DNA of 64,000 bases from Pyrenopolyporus hunteri (GCA_902806595.1 CADCXC010000010.1:2294001-2358000), one strand, 5' to 3'. Shown: positions 23,897 through 36,466, counted from the stretch's first letter. Numbers and translations: made by a program. The notes: generated from the sequence alone by a model not told the origin.

Positions 23897-25671
23897 TCAA
23901 AAAGGGCACCCTCCCCATTTGCTAGCCTCAATCCTCTTGGCATCAACCTCCATCTCCTCAAGTCCTAGACCCATGCGGTTCTTGGGGCCTAGATCCGTGA
24001 CCAAGTACCCCTGTGGCATGTATTCATCAGGGTCATCTCCCGGCAGCTTCCCCCCGTATAACCTAACGACCCAGGCCGCGGGACCCCAGCGATTCCATAG
24101 CGTTGGCTTGGTGTAAAAGGGGTAGTTCCCATAAGGCATGAACTGCGTCACCCGGCCCGAGTTGGGGTCGGGGTCGCGCAGCCGCTTTAGCTGGAAGAGA
24201 CGTGGCAATGTCAAGTACCGTAGGACGAAACGTCTGGCAGTAAGGATAGAGTAGGTAACTGCGGTAGCTGTGATGCCGGGTTCGGGTAGTCTGCTTAGGT
24301 GAGTGAACTGGTAGAAACTATCTGAGAGATGCCGAGAAAGATGAAGAGTGAAGAAGGAAGAAGACGGGAAACGAGTATATGATCAGCCGCTTGCCGAGTC
24401 GAGCGCGACTAGACAGGCGCCTTGAATCCAAGCGCAATAAAAGAGGTCAACTTACAAGAAAGCCTCTCGCACTCTCCCTCCTAATAAACTAACCACAGCC
24501 TCAGCCGCGAACGGTTTCACGAACCACGGTATCCAGAACGTTACCATTGGAATCAGCGTTTCGGCGGGTTTAGCGCACACAGGACTCGGCTTCATGGTTT
24601 CGACCTCGTAGGCCCGCGCCCAGGCCGTGATGTCGTCGGCGAATTCAATACCGTCGCGCCACCCCTTATCGGCGCGCGCCAGCAGACCCTTATACTCGAT
24701 ACCCATGGCATCGCCAACCGACTTCCAGAAGACACCGTAAGCGCAGTACTCCATCTCATTCATGGCCCGCCACTCGTATAAGTGCGCGAACCGCGGCGGC
24801 TCCGTCACGAATACCGATAGCGTGTATAGCAAGTCCTCATTTGAGATGAGGCCCTCCTTTACATACTTGCTATGCAAAAAGTTCATGCGTGCCAGGCTTC
24901 GCACCGCTCGTTCGGATGTTGGCGGGTTCGTCATAAACTCGCCGATCAGAGCCGATGTGTCTTCAAATCTGCCCGCCGTTCAGTACGTTCTCTGGCCGCC
25001 AAACCGATTCCACAGGGCCGTGCCGCCTTGGTGTGTCCCTGGGATAACGGTTGGATATGACAACGCACTTCCCGGCCTCTCCGGAGTGCGTATAGGGGCA
25101 AATGATTCATTAAAGGCGGAAGATGGACGATCCTTACCTTCTAAGACTTTTGACCGGATCCGTCAAGTTCCTCGTGCCAACGAGGAGGCGACTTATGCTT
25201 TCTATGGCATACGTCTAGTAAGTAGATAGGTAGCCATGCCAGCGTTAGCAGGCCCGCGTGACTATGGCGAACCGAACGACAAAAGGAAGTCGGAAACAAA
25301 GGAAAAGGCGATCGTGCAATAGGGGGCCAAGCTACGTGGCCGGGTAGCCCGTATTACTGTAAACTCACCTTGAAGAGGCCGAACTCCAGGCTCACAAAGT
25401 GGAACAGCGGCATCTCCCACGTAGCTAGAAAGTTAATGATCTGCTGGGCTTCGACGGCCGTCATGCGTGCCAGCGAGGCGCGGTCCGGGAAGCCGAGCCG
25501 CCGCCGTAGGGCATGCTCGCGGCGGTATCGTAGAACGTAGCACAAGCCAAGATAAAGTAGGACGCCGGAGATAGCGAGTTGCTTCCAGGACATCGATCGC
25601 AGCATCACCCAAAGCGGATGCAGTGACGTAGTGGTAATCGCCACGTGATTATCTGGCACTGAGGAATGCAT
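23897..25671 (-). CDS. MpaB-like ER-bound oxygenase (DUF2236 family), 4 exons
   Basis: Model: complement of 25369-25671, 25138-25214, 24456-24968, 23897-24233; 409 aa. Introns are 154, 169 and 222 nt, longer than elsewhere here, but all GT-AG and phase-consistent. They link GLFK-TYAIESISRLLVGT, VKSLR-RFEDTSALIGEF and REAF-LRFVLRYLTLP. One membrane segment lies near residues 31-48, followed by a basic stretch (RYRREHALRRR), so the body is probably cytosolic and ER-anchored. The core carries ARMNFLHSKY (His159) and ISNEDLLYTLSVFVTEPPR, hallmark stretches of the MpaB/rubber-oxygenase superfamily. MpaB cleaves a farnesyl chain in mycophenolic acid synthesis. Here the substrate is unknown and no mpa genes are nearby. 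The C-terminal 100 residues are Pro/Gly-rich and less conserved. Confidence 0.85.
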
Positions 25672-26639
25672 GTTGTGGGGGATGCGAGACTCGGTCTTAG
25701 CTCTTTTTCTCCCTTATTATGTTCAACGACTCGCTCGAGGGAGAGAGTGAGGGTGGGAATAAGAAATATAAAGGCATGAGAAGGGCTTTATAACGACGAC
25801 GGGAACATGAGCTCGGGTTAATGTACATTTACTCCCTATGTAACCCTTTAATGCCTGCCTGGTTCAACTAGGAGCGGCCTGATGGAGATAGGGGATGGCC
25901 TCTTACACAACGGTCTTTGAGATTAGGGTATTCATTGTTTGCCAGGACTGAAATGATTTAGTCTAAGTGGTTAGTCGAGGATTTTTAGACTCCACGAGGC
26001 CAGGGTCTCATGCCATGACACTCTACACAAAGGAGATGGAAGAAATCGTTGAGTATGAATTTTCGTTTTCACATGGCATAGTCGGATCTACATGGGTACG
26101 CACTCATGTCTAAAGAGGCGCCAATAATTTATTAATTATCTATGTACGGTCGTATCGGTATTTATGTAATAGTGTTAAATTATATTGAATATTTGTTGGG
26201 TTTTTCATTTTTAAGGGTTTAATATAGTTGAAGTCCCAACAACTTTTGTCGGATTAATATAGTGGAGGTCTATCTACCTAGTATCTAGGCATCTGCGCAT
26301 TCAATCCCAAGCAGTGTGGTCAATGGCTTTTATGCGTATTCAGTATCATTACACAATGATTCCCCGTTCGCGGATCAGTGCTGGAACTCGTGTTAGCTCC
26401 CTTTTCCCGAGGCGACTAGATTGCAGCTCTTGAGAGTAGGAATGACCATGGATGGTCGACTAGATCTTGGCTATGAGTCCGCTCGGCACATATCGTTTCC
26501 TGCTTACTGGGTGTTGCGTGACTAAATTATACCCTCACCCTTTGATATGGACAATAGCATATCGGCGCTGTTTCGATACCGCGCCTTGGCCGGGCCTGGT
26601 TTCCTTAGACAAGGTGCTCTTAGTGGCGAAAAGGATCAT
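25672..26639. other. Intergenic
   Basis: Promoter side of the MpaB-like gene and 3' flank of GPI17, with an AT-rich centre at 26120-26270. No gene is recognised. Confidence 0.55.
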
Positions 26640-28391
26640 TCATGCTTCTTTCAATTTTCCCGCTCTCTTCTGCTTCCAAGCCTTTAACTGGTTTAACAGG
26701 CCGATAACTAGAGGTACCCCTACAGGTCCTAGCAACGGTAGGTAAACGGCGATCTTATGTTCGTCAGGGAAATAGAGTTGCCCAACCATACTCTTCTCAA
26801 AGAAGGCTCGCTCAGCCTCCACGTCCGCTATGCGTGCATGTTCAAGCCCGTCAGTACCGCCGAGGTTGGAGCATGCAAGTCGTAGATGATACATAGATTT
26901 GGCCACCCCGTCGGCAACGCTGGATGGAATGGATATACTTGGTAGCGCTAATGAGAGCCTAGCTAACGATCCTAGCGAAGAAGAAGCCCGTAACAGCAAG
27001 TCCGCAGAACGGATACGTGTAAGTGTGGAGAGTCGCATTGGCAAGGGTCCCGACTGGGGGGTGCCGAGGAGCGAGAGCAGATGAGATGTGAAGGTGAGAA
27101 TAGGCTGCTTCAACAGTTCGGATGTAACGTGGCTTGTCGAAGGCGGTGGTAAGAGATACACAGAGCCCCATTGTGGGATGAGCCAAGATTGGGAGGTGTC
27201 CACCTCCGAGGCGGTTCCGATCGTCTGATTACCGATGTATACGACGAAATTAACCGTTGGCGCGCCTCCTATAGATGGCGATAGGGGCCACTCGGCAGCG
27301 TTGATGAATGAGGATAAATCTTCTTTATTGAGGACTTGCGACTGCACGCCCGGGGTAGCGTATAACTGGACTTGAGTGTCAATCGTGAAGTTATGGATGG
27401 GCTTAAGCATATTCAGAATCGGCTTCATGTAATCGTCTATGGCGGACTCGATATCCCAGCTACTCGGCGTTGGCCCGTTAGTGAATAGCGAGAATGTAAG
27501 ATGGTAAGTTCGGGAGTATTTCAGTGATCTCGTCATCCGCTTTGATAGCGTATTGGTTGGGTCTCGAGAGGCTCCCTGGGGACGTTGCTCGGAGGGCGTG
27601 GGAGATTTCTCGAAGAGATATGACATGACATCCCGCTCCTCGGAGAAGGCTTCTCGGAGCTGCGCTGCTAGGAACGTTGCAAAGTCAGAAGATGCCGCAT
27701 TAGGCGCCGGTACCGAGTTCGATGGGTACGTGACTTCGAGGATGGGTACGTGGGGATGGAGGGAAGACGTGATAACGTCACCAGGGCTTAGTCGTAATGT
27801 GAGAGTAGTGTTCGAATCGTGTTCCAGACCACCGAGGCGAGGCGTGCTAACCGATGGCGATACCTCAAGCTGTAGACTGTGCCCTTTAAAGTCAATCATG
27901 CTATCCAAGGCTTGCTGCGTGATGCGGACGAGATTCTCGGATTCGTCCTTCCGTAAGGCGGGCGCGTCGACGGCAACTCGTATAGGGAATACCGGTTCGC
28001 ACGCCTGAACAGCAAAACCAAGTTAGTAAGGCATTGCGTAACAAATACCCAGAGGTGGGCAGATCTGTAGCAACAGGCTGGGGAGCGCTCTAACCCTTCC
28101 GTCAGCCCAGTCCATCATCTGGCTCAGGGGCAGATCCGCCCGGTATATGGTCGTCGTTTTCCACCATATGGGCAGCCCGAGGAATATCACAATGAACCAG
28201 AATGACGCGATTATATAAGATCGCCGCCGAACATCTTCCGCCTTCTCGGGAGGCGGTTGCTTTCGTGCTGATGGGACAATCGCCCCATCGCTCGTCCGGG
28301 AACCGCTACCGCTGACGTTATTGCTGGCTGCGACTGATTCGCTCTCGGGCGCGACGCTGCCATGCCGAGTTTTAGAGATAGAGGACGACAT
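26640..28391 (-). CDS. GPI17: GPI-transamidase subunit PIG-S (Gpi17), 2 exons
   Basis: Model: complement of 28095-28391 and 26640-28004, 553 aa. The 90-nt intron (GTTAGA donor, TTCAG acceptor) joins DWADGR to ACEPVFPIRV, matching the family. Layout is typical: a disordered N-terminus, membrane segment 1 at about 58-77 (IIASFWFIVIFLGLPIWW), a large lumenal domain with glycosylation sites, and membrane segment 2 at about 516-535 followed by a basic cytosolic tail (KAWKQKRAGK). PIG-S is one of the five subunits of the ER complex that transfers preassembled GPI anchors onto proteins. It is essential in yeast and expected as a single copy. Length fits the family and no damage is seen. Confidence 0.93.
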
Positions 28392-29899
28392 GACTACATA
28401 TACGGAGCCGTATTATCGTTTCGGAAGCATGATCTTGGGTTCAGTCGCGTCGTCGGAACTGATCGAGCTGATCCAATAGTGCCGACGTGTCGCAAAGTCT
28501 TCGTTGTAATTGTAAAAGTGGGAGCGGAAGCTTTCCGGCGTTCCTTTTCTCGGATGCATGGACGGGGATGTTCCCAAGTACCAATGTATCACTAAATCTT
28601 TTTGGCTTTGGTCGTGCCGCTAGCTTATGGACGGAACTCGAGCGGCGTTTACATAAGGTAACTACCTTATGTACGTACCGATGATAAGGCTCGATTCCAT
28701 TAATAGGTCGGTACCTACAAGTAGAGATTTATACCTAGGTAGGTACCTAAGTAAATTGTAGCTTTGGTTTTCGCTCTTAATTGCTTTATGTTCCCTAAAT
28801 CCAAGTAGGCTCCATTTTGATATCAATGTAATTACCATGTCATTATATCTACTCCGCGGACATACACGAAACGAAAAAAAAAAGAAAAAAAAAAAAAAAA
28901 ACCTTAGCAATACAGTGCCTCGACCGCTGAATTTCCCCTTATATAGGTATATGTACATATGAATAAGTTTTGTTAGAAGAATTCATATTCATATTTTACG
29001 TAGGAAAAGAAAGTCGAATATACCTACGGTCTCCACACAACAATGACGTCGGCCGCTTACCCGTTAAGTAATGCCGTCAAGACGCGATGCGGTCGGACGC
29101 AACACACATATATCTAATAGTAACTACCTGTAGATCCCCAGGTAATATACGGTCATACCCTAGTTGCTATAACCGATGCTATCGACAAGGAGGAGAACAT
29201 CAGCGTTGCAAGCCGAGGTATGCGCGTACGAGGACAAGAGGGGTACTTCAGTACCTCTCTTAGATCAAGGTCTTCGATATTTGGGGGGAGCGGGAGCAAC
29301 CAATTACTCGGGTTGCTTCCTTCTCGCCATTAACTTAAACTACTACCGGAGTACGCACCTGCTTGCCCATAGTACCCAGAGTAACGAAACCCGGCCTGGG
29401 CATATTAAGGGCTATGCTATGGAAGGTCTTCTGGGAAAGAGCCACCTCGGCCCACACGAGACGTAGAAGCCACCCGGAAGCTAACGAAACGAGTTGAGTT
29501 AGCGTCAACACGGTTAACATACCACTTCGTTTATTCGTTACCTGGCAGCTACTTCCTGTTCTTCAACATCGATTTATTTATTTCTATTCTTGTTTTTTTT
29601 ATAACCTTTTCCTTTTCTCTTCCTGCCTTTCGGTTCTTTTCATCCTATCCATCGTTTCCATCGTTTCCTTATCTATAACATCACCCATCACTACGGGTAC
29701 CCAAGATAGGTACCTACCTTTGGTTGTCGAGCGAATCCCGTTGTGCCTCATCTCTTCCGTGGTTCATTCATTTGTTGCGTAGCCGAAACGCGATACAACT
29801 TATTTCTATGATGCGTTTCGTTCCGGCAGCCTAGCTCCTATTCTATCCGGTTAGGTAAACGGGGAGTTGTCTCAAGAGCCGATTGTATAACGCTGTGAT
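28392..29899. other. Divergent intergenic region between GPI17 and FAT1
   Basis: Contains the promoters of both genes. A poly-A tract lies at 28873-28901, TACCTAGGTAGGTACC at 28733-28748 and a pyrimidine tract upstream of FAT1. A 96-codon frame at 29176-29466 overlaps a frame on the other strand, resembles nothing and is not called. Confidence 0.55.
29571..29700 (+). promoter_or_regulatory. Pyrimidine-rich tract upstream of FAT1
   Basis: A T/C-rich stretch of about 130 bases lies 200-330 bases before the FAT1 start codon. CT-rich tracts commonly precede transcription starts of expressed fungal housekeeping genes. The assignment is by position and composition only. Confidence 0.35.
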
Positions 29900-31939
29900 A
29901 TGCCGGGTAAGTTATAATCGCAACGCCGCACGGCCGGACCTATCGTCTGGTGCAACGCTGTTTGATTCGCGTCATTTCTTCTAATATTAGACTCAGCTCC
30001 CTTGGCCCTCACGCTGCCAGCGGCGGCGGCTGGCCTTGCATATATCAACGCCAAGACGGGGCTCTGGTATGACGGAGCAATGCTGCGCGGTGTTGGTCCA
30101 GCTCTCATTCGGGGTATATCCCGCCAACGAAAGGATCGCTGTAATACCTTCTACGTGCTCGAGGAAGCCGCGACAAACAAGTCGACCAGCAATCGACCGT
30201 TCATTCTCTTCCAGGATAAGTCGTGGACGTATGCCCAGGTTTATGAGGTAGCGTTGAAGTATGGAAATTGGTTTATGACTAAGTTTGGTGTCAAGGCGAA
30301 GGATGTTGTTGCCGTCGATCTTCAAAATTCAGACCATTTTGTCTTCATTTGTTTCGGTCTGTGGTCCATCGGCGCCACACCGGCGTATATTAACTACAAC
30401 CTCACCGGCCACGCATTGGTCCACTGCGTCAGCATAGCGAAGTCTGTTCTCATCCTGGTTGATCCGGAGGTGGCCGCCCACGTTGATGACGGTGTCCGCG
30501 GAGAACTCGGAGATCTGCGAATTGAGTTGCTTACGGATGAGCTGAAGGCCGAAGTCTTTGCCACCCAGCCTGTGCGTCCACCGGACTCCCTCCGCTCAGG
30601 GCAATCACCTATGGATATCGGAATTCTGATTTACACATCTGGAACGACCGGGCTGCCTAAGGCCGCTATTGTATCATGGAAGAAGCTCACTATGGCCGGC
30701 CTATTCGCAACTGGATTCTTGAGGACGAAGCCTTGTGACGTTTTTTACACGGTAAGCCTTCCGCTCCAGATGTGCCCGTAAAGTAACGATCTAACAAAAT
30801 CCGCCAAGTGCATGCCCCTTTACCACGGCTCAGCTACACTCATGGGCATGGCTCACTGTTTAGAGGCTGGCTGTGCGTTCGCAGTGGGTAAAAAGTTCTC
30901 GACAAAGACTTTTTGGGAGGAGGCTCGCCAGCATAAGGCAACTATCATTCAATATGTTGGAGAGACATGCCGTTATCTGCTCGCAGCACCGCCCCAGATC
31001 GATCCGGTTACGGGCGAGAATATAGATAAAAAGCACGATGTCCGCCTAGCGTTCGGTAACGGCTTGCGTCCAGACATCTGGGAGAAGTTCAGAGAACGCT
31101 TCGGTATCGAAAGCATCGCCGAGTTTTACGGATCAACGGAAGGTGGTCTGGCGACGTGGAACCTCTCTCGGAATGATTTTGCGAGCGGCGCAATCGGACG
31201 CTTTGGGATTCTATTTTCGCAGTCTTCGAAATATTTGTCCGCTATCGTCGAACGAGATCCCGAAACGGATGCTCCCCTGCGCGATCCCAAGACGGGTTTC
31301 TGCCGGCGTGTCAAACCGGGCGAGATAGGCGAGTTGTTACTTGTGCTGCCAGCAGACACGAAAAGAGAATTTCAAGGATACTATAACAACCAGGCGGCAA
31401 CGGAGAGCAAGATCATCCGTGATGTGTTTAGAAAGGGTGACGGGTATTTCAGGACGGGAGATCTCATCAGCTTAGACCGCGAGGGTCGCATGTATTTTCA
31501 CGATCGCATTGGCGATACATTTCGATGGAAGAGCGAGAACGTGGCAACGACGGAGGTCAGCGAGGCCTTAAGTATGCATCCGGCCGTACAGGAGGCCAAT
31601 GTGTACGGCGTACAGCTGCCGAACCACGACGGGAGAGCTGGATGCGCCGCGCTCAGGCTGACGCAAGAGACACCAGACGACGCGCTGTTGCGATCCCTGG
31701 CGGAGCACGCACGGAGCCGACTACCCAAGTATGCGGTGCCGATATTCTTGAGGGTTGGGAAGGGGCTTTCTGCAGCCGTCACGGGCACGAATAAGCAGCA
31801 GAAGCATGATCTACGGGAGCAGGGCGTGAACCCCGGGCTGGTCGGTGGCGACCAACTGTTCTGGCTTAAGGGCGGGACGTACGTCAAATTCGGTCGGAGC
31901 GACTGGGCTGGATTGAACGCCGGCCGGGTAAAGCTCTGA
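29900..31939 (+). CDS. FAT1: Very-long-chain acyl-CoA synthetase / fatty acid transporter Fat1, 3 exons
   Basis: Model: 29900-29906, 29991-30751, 30809-31939; 632 aa. The long frame has no ATG near its N-terminus. A 7-nt first exon (ATG CCG G, perfect GTAAGT donor, CTAATATTAG acceptor) gives MPDSAPLALTLPAAAAGLAY, a fitting N-terminal hydrophobic segment. The second intron (57 nt) joins VFYT to CMPLYHGSAT. The AMP-binding motif YTSGTTGLPKAA lies at 217-228. The FATP/VLACS hallmark is FRWKSENVATTEV, after RTGDLISLDREGRMYFHDR. Fat1 proteins activate very-long-chain fatty acids to CoA esters and couple uptake to activation at the ER, lipid droplets or peroxisomes. The C-terminus VKL is only a weak match to a peroxisomal signal. 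The 7-nt exon needs transcript support. Confidence 0.93.
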
Positions 31940-32344
31940 TTCCCATCCCAAGCATCCAATTCATGAGGTTTGAGCCCGACGTTGGATCAAGAGAATCCAA
32001 GTTCAAATTATGTACCTAGGGACTCATGTATAGGTGCGCGGACGTTGTGCAATATGACGCGCGCTTTCGCTCGGTAAATAAATATGAGACGGAGGGACCT
32101 ACGGCGCACCTTATATAGGTACCTACCTAGGTAGGTACGTACCTAGGTAAGGAAGGAAGGTACCTAAATATAACAGTTGCTCGTTATAGGCGATATAATG
32201 AAAACGTAGGTACCTACCTAGGTTTTCGGCTATATGTATGGCCGTATATGAGAAAAGGTGGGATGGTACCTACCTACCTAAGTACCTGGTAGATAAGTAC
32301 CTACTTAGGTAAGTAGGTTTTCTTTCGTTTAACCTGCGAGATTA
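31940..32344. other. 3' flank of FAT1 and border of the AT block
   Basis: No gene. From 32114 it is dominated by TACCTAGG-type repeats; AT-rich RIP-type DNA starts near 32345. Confidence 0.7.
32114..32336. repeat. TACCTAGG array at the left border of the AT block
   Basis: Several clusters of TAGGTACCTACCTAGG, TACCTACCTAAGTACC and related units, interrupted by unique sequence. They end within about 10 bases of the composition switch. A matching array marks the other border at 60755-60838. Confidence 0.8.
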
Positions 32345-34189
32345 TACTTACCTATACTAAGTAATAAAAAAGTAAATATTAAAATAAGTTTTAATAGGTT
32401 AAACGAAATTTTAAAAACCGTTAAACCGTTATTTATTTTTATTTTATTATATTATTTAATATATAATACGATATATCGTATTTTTAATTATTAAAATTAT
32501 ATATATAATTTAACGTATATTTTTATTTAATTATATAATATTAAAAAATATTAATTAAATTAAATATTTATTTAAATATTTAAATAAAATAATAAAAATT
32601 ATTAATTAATTATTATTAAAAGTAATTTTATATATTTTATAAATTTACGACGTAATTAAGTTTAAATTTTACGATTTAACGTATGCGATATATTATCGAA
32701 AAAAAAAAATAAAAAAAAAAAATATAAATATTTTATCGTTTAATATAATTATAAAAAAATTTAATTTATTTTTTTTATTAAATAATTTACCGTTTTTAAT
32801 TAATAATTTATTATATTCGATCGGCGGTATATTATTTTTAATTATTAATTTAATATTTTTAATCGATAAATCGATTTTATCGATATATAATATCGAAATT
32901 AATAAATTTAAATATTTAAATATAAATGTTTTTAAAAAAGTTATATTATTAAATTTTTCGTATAATTAAATTATTTTAAAAATCGAAATTTTTTATTTAA
33001 ATTATAAATATAATTACGGTTTATTATTATATTTTAACGATTTAAACGGTGAAAATATTTTATATTATTTAATATATTATATTTATTATATTATAATTAA
33101 AAATTATTAACGTAACGATAAAAAATTAAAAGAAAATATTTTTTCGAATAATTTATATTTATTTAAAAATCGAAAAAAAAATAATCGTATTAATTCGATT
33201 AAAAATAATTTAATTTTACGAAATAAAAAATATTTTTTTTAAGTGTTTAAATCGTTTAAACCGTTAAAAAAACCTCCGTTATTAAAAAAATTTCGAAAAA
33301 TAATTTAAAAAATTTTTTCATTATTTTTATTTATATAATTAAAAATATAAATTTAAAAAAACATCGAATATATATATATATTTTTTATCATTATATTTCC
33401 TTTTATTAATAATTATTTTAATAAATTTTAACGAATATAATTATTTAATTATTATATTTTTTAAAGATTAAATATATTTAAAAAAAATAAATTATTAAAA
33501 GTATTTAAATTTTTTAAAACGTTTAAATTTTTTCGTAAATAATAAAAACTTATAAATTATTATTTAATCGAAAACGTTTATTTCGTCGATAAATGTTATG
33601 TATTTTTTTACGAAAAAAAAATTAAACGTTAATTTACGCGAAATAATATATATTTATATATATCGAATTAAATAAATTATAATTTTAATCGAAACGAATA
33701 ATATAATAAGATTTTTTTTTATTATAATTTATATTATATTTACGATTTAAAGATATTTTTTATATTTTCGAAACGTATAATATTTATAGGTTATAATAAT
33801 TTTTAATACGTATTTTATATTTATATTATATAAAAATTATTTAATGATAATTATATTAATTAAAAGTATTTCATTAATTATTATAATTAATAATTAAATT
33901 TTTTTTATAATATTTTTTTCGCGTATTATTTAATTCGATTTATTTAAAGTTTTTTTAATATTTATTATATATTAATTTTATATAAAAATGTGTTAAAGTT
34001 TTTTAAAATATATAATATTATCTCGAAAAAATACGAGTATATTTATAAAATTAAAAAGATATTAATATTTTTTATTAATAATAAATATTAAATATAATCG
34101 AATAAAAATATTAAATTATTTAAATTTAAATCGTAATTTAAATTATCGTTTAATAAAAAACGTAAATTAAATAATTTAAAGGATAATAT

Positions 34190-34360
34190 TAATAAACGAT
34201 AAAATAACGATAAAAAAAACGATAAAAAAAACGATAAAAAAAGTAATAAAAAAAACGACGAAAAAAATAATAAAAATAATAATAAAAGTAATAACGAAAG
34301 TAATAACGATAATAATAATATAAAAAGTAATAAAAATAATAACGAAGACGATAATTAATT
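34190..34360. repeat. Low-complexity purine-rich triplet-like repeat
   Basis: Runs of AACGATAAAAAA, AATAACGAT and AATAATAAAAGT follow each other, nearly all A/G/T on this strand. After allowing for RIP this could be a degraded coding repeat for acidic residues (GAC, GAT, GAG), but that cannot be shown. Confidence 0.5.
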
Positions 34361-34399
34361 TAATAACGAAGTTAATAACGTAAATATTTTTAATATTAA

Positions 34400-34622
34400 C
34401 GATATTTTAAAAAAATATCGAGTTTTTATAAATTTAATTTATTATAAATTAAAATTCGAAAAATGCGAAAATCGATTCGATTTTAATAATAGTGGATATA
34501 TTAATGATAATTTCGATATTAATTATTTTTTAAAAAAAAATCGAACCTTTATAAATTTAATTTATTATAAATTAAAATTTAAAAGATATAAAAGTTTAAT
34601 TAATTTTAATAATAACCGTGAA
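34400..34622 (+). repeat. Two direct copies, 123-bp spacing
   Basis: A block containing TATAAATTTAATTTATTATA followed by AATTAAAATT occurs at about 34428 and again at 34551. Flanking bases are also similar, with mostly C/T and G/A differences. The 123-base spacing equals 41 codons, compatible with a duplicated coding module in a dead element. Confidence 0.6.
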
Positions 34623-36213
34623 AAAAAATATATTCGAAACGATAATTTCGTTTTTATTAATAAAGTTAAATTTATAAAAAAATTATCGTTTTATAATTTT
34701 ATTAATTCGATATAACTATTTAAATTAAACTTATTTATATTTATTTTTATTATTAAAAATAATTATATAAACGCGATTAATGTTTATAAAAATAATAAAT
34801 ATTTTATTAAATATATATTTAAGTTTAAATTTTAAATTTTAAAAGGTAATTTAGATATTTAATTTTATTATATTAATTAATTATATATTATAAAATATAA
34901 TTAATAAAGGGTTTTTATAATAGTTATATATTAAAAATTAAACGAATAATTTATAATAATAAAAAAAGATGTTATTATTTATAAATTATTTAATAGTTTT
35001 TTTTTTTTTTTTTTTTTTTCGATTTATTATTAATAATTTTTAAAGTTTATTAACGAAAAACGCGAAAATTATAAAAGGAATATTTAAATTTAAATTAATA
35101 TATATGTTTAATTATATTTTTATATATTTAAAATTATAAGTAAATTAAATAATTATTTAATTTAATTAATAATTATCGAAATTTATTTATTTTATTATTT
35201 TTATTTAATGTAGAATTAAAAGTTTCGAGGAAAAAAAAAAAAAAGGGCGGAAATATTATCGTTATTTTAAATATTATAATCGAAATATCGTAATTTACGT
35301 CGTATCGTTAAATTTAAATTTAAAATAATAATAAATATCTTCCTTTTAATAAAATTAAAATAAAATTATATTATTTAATATAAGTTTAATTAATAATGTT
35401 TTTTTTAAAAAAAAAATATTTTTATTATTAAAATTAATTATAAATAACATCGCGTTTATTATTAAACTTTTTTTCGTTAAAGTTAATTAATGTTAAATTA
35501 AAAAAAATATAATATTATATTTAAAATTTTTATAATTAATAAAAGTTAATTTATAAAAAATAATATTAATTTATAAAATTATATAGTTATAATATAATCG
35601 AATTAAAAGTTAAATAATAAATCTTTTTAAATAAAAAAATTATTTATAACGTAAATAATTTTTTACGTTATTTATCGATCGAATCGTTTTTTTATAAAAA
35701 AAAATATTAAAATATAATAATTAATATATTACATTTTAAAATAATATAAATATACGGTTATAAAATTAAATATTACGTAATAATATTTATTAAATATATT
35801 TTTATTAAAAATTAATAAATGTTATTATAAAAAAATAAATTAAAAAAAAAATAAATAAACGGTACATTTAAATAATTAATTAATTAATTAACGTTTATTC
35901 GACATAATTTACGTTTTTTTATTAAACGTATAATATAATTTATAAGGTTAAAATTTACGGTGTAATCGTTTTAAAATTTAAATAAATTCATTTAATTTTT
36001 TTAAAAAAAAAAATTAAATTCGAAACGAATTTTTAATAATTTTAAAATATATTTTAAAAATAATTATTATTACGATTATATATATTATAAATTTAAAGGT
36101 ATAAAATTTAATTTATTATATTTTAATATTTTTTTTTATAAAAGTTAATTAAATTAATAAGTAATAAATATTATAATTCGATATAGTTAATTTAATTTTA
36201 TTAAATAACCGAT

Positions 36214-36234
36214 TATTAAATAAATAAAAAGTCG
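36214..36234 (-). repeat. LTR1 fragment interrupted by an LTR2 insertion
   Basis: These 21 bases match the LTR1 3' end read inverted and stop at AAAAAGTCG. The LTR1 sequence resumes after the LTR2 copy at 36426 (TTAATTAATAATCGAAAAA, running to about 36454). In uninterrupted LTR1 copies the two parts are continuous (GTCGTTAATTAATAA). This shows a nested insertion with target duplication AGTCG, the right-hand copy of which reads AATTA after three RIP-type transitions. Confidence 0.75.
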
Positions 36235-36420
36235 TAATATAACGTAAAATATTAAAAATTAAAAATAAAATTTCGTTAATGTTATAAAAAAAAAAAAAAA
36301 GAAAATTAAATCGCGGTTCGAAAAATCGCGGTTTTATATTTAAATTTTAACGGTATATTCGATTAAAAGTTTAATATCGATTATTTAATAAAGTTAGACT
36401 CATTATATCGAATCGTAATA
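36235..36420 (-). mobile_element. Solo LTR2, 186 bp, fully RIPed, inverted
   Basis: Aligns gap-free over 186 positions with the reverse complement of the intact copy at 43421-43606. I count 63 differences: 62 are C-to-T or G-to-A relative to the intact copy and one is the opposite transition in a poly-A tract; there is no transversion. The copy is inserted in an LTR1 fragment, with 5-bp flanks AGTCG (left) and AATTA (right, explained by RIP of AGTCG). No internal retrotransposon region is attached. Confidence 0.88.
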
Positions 36421-36466
36421 AATTATTAATTAATAATCGAAAAATTATTATATAATCGTAAATTAA

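Noticed and set aside
29176..29466. A 96-codon frame upstream of FAT1
   Set aside because: It lies in the divergent promoter region, overlaps a frame on the other strand and resembles no family.
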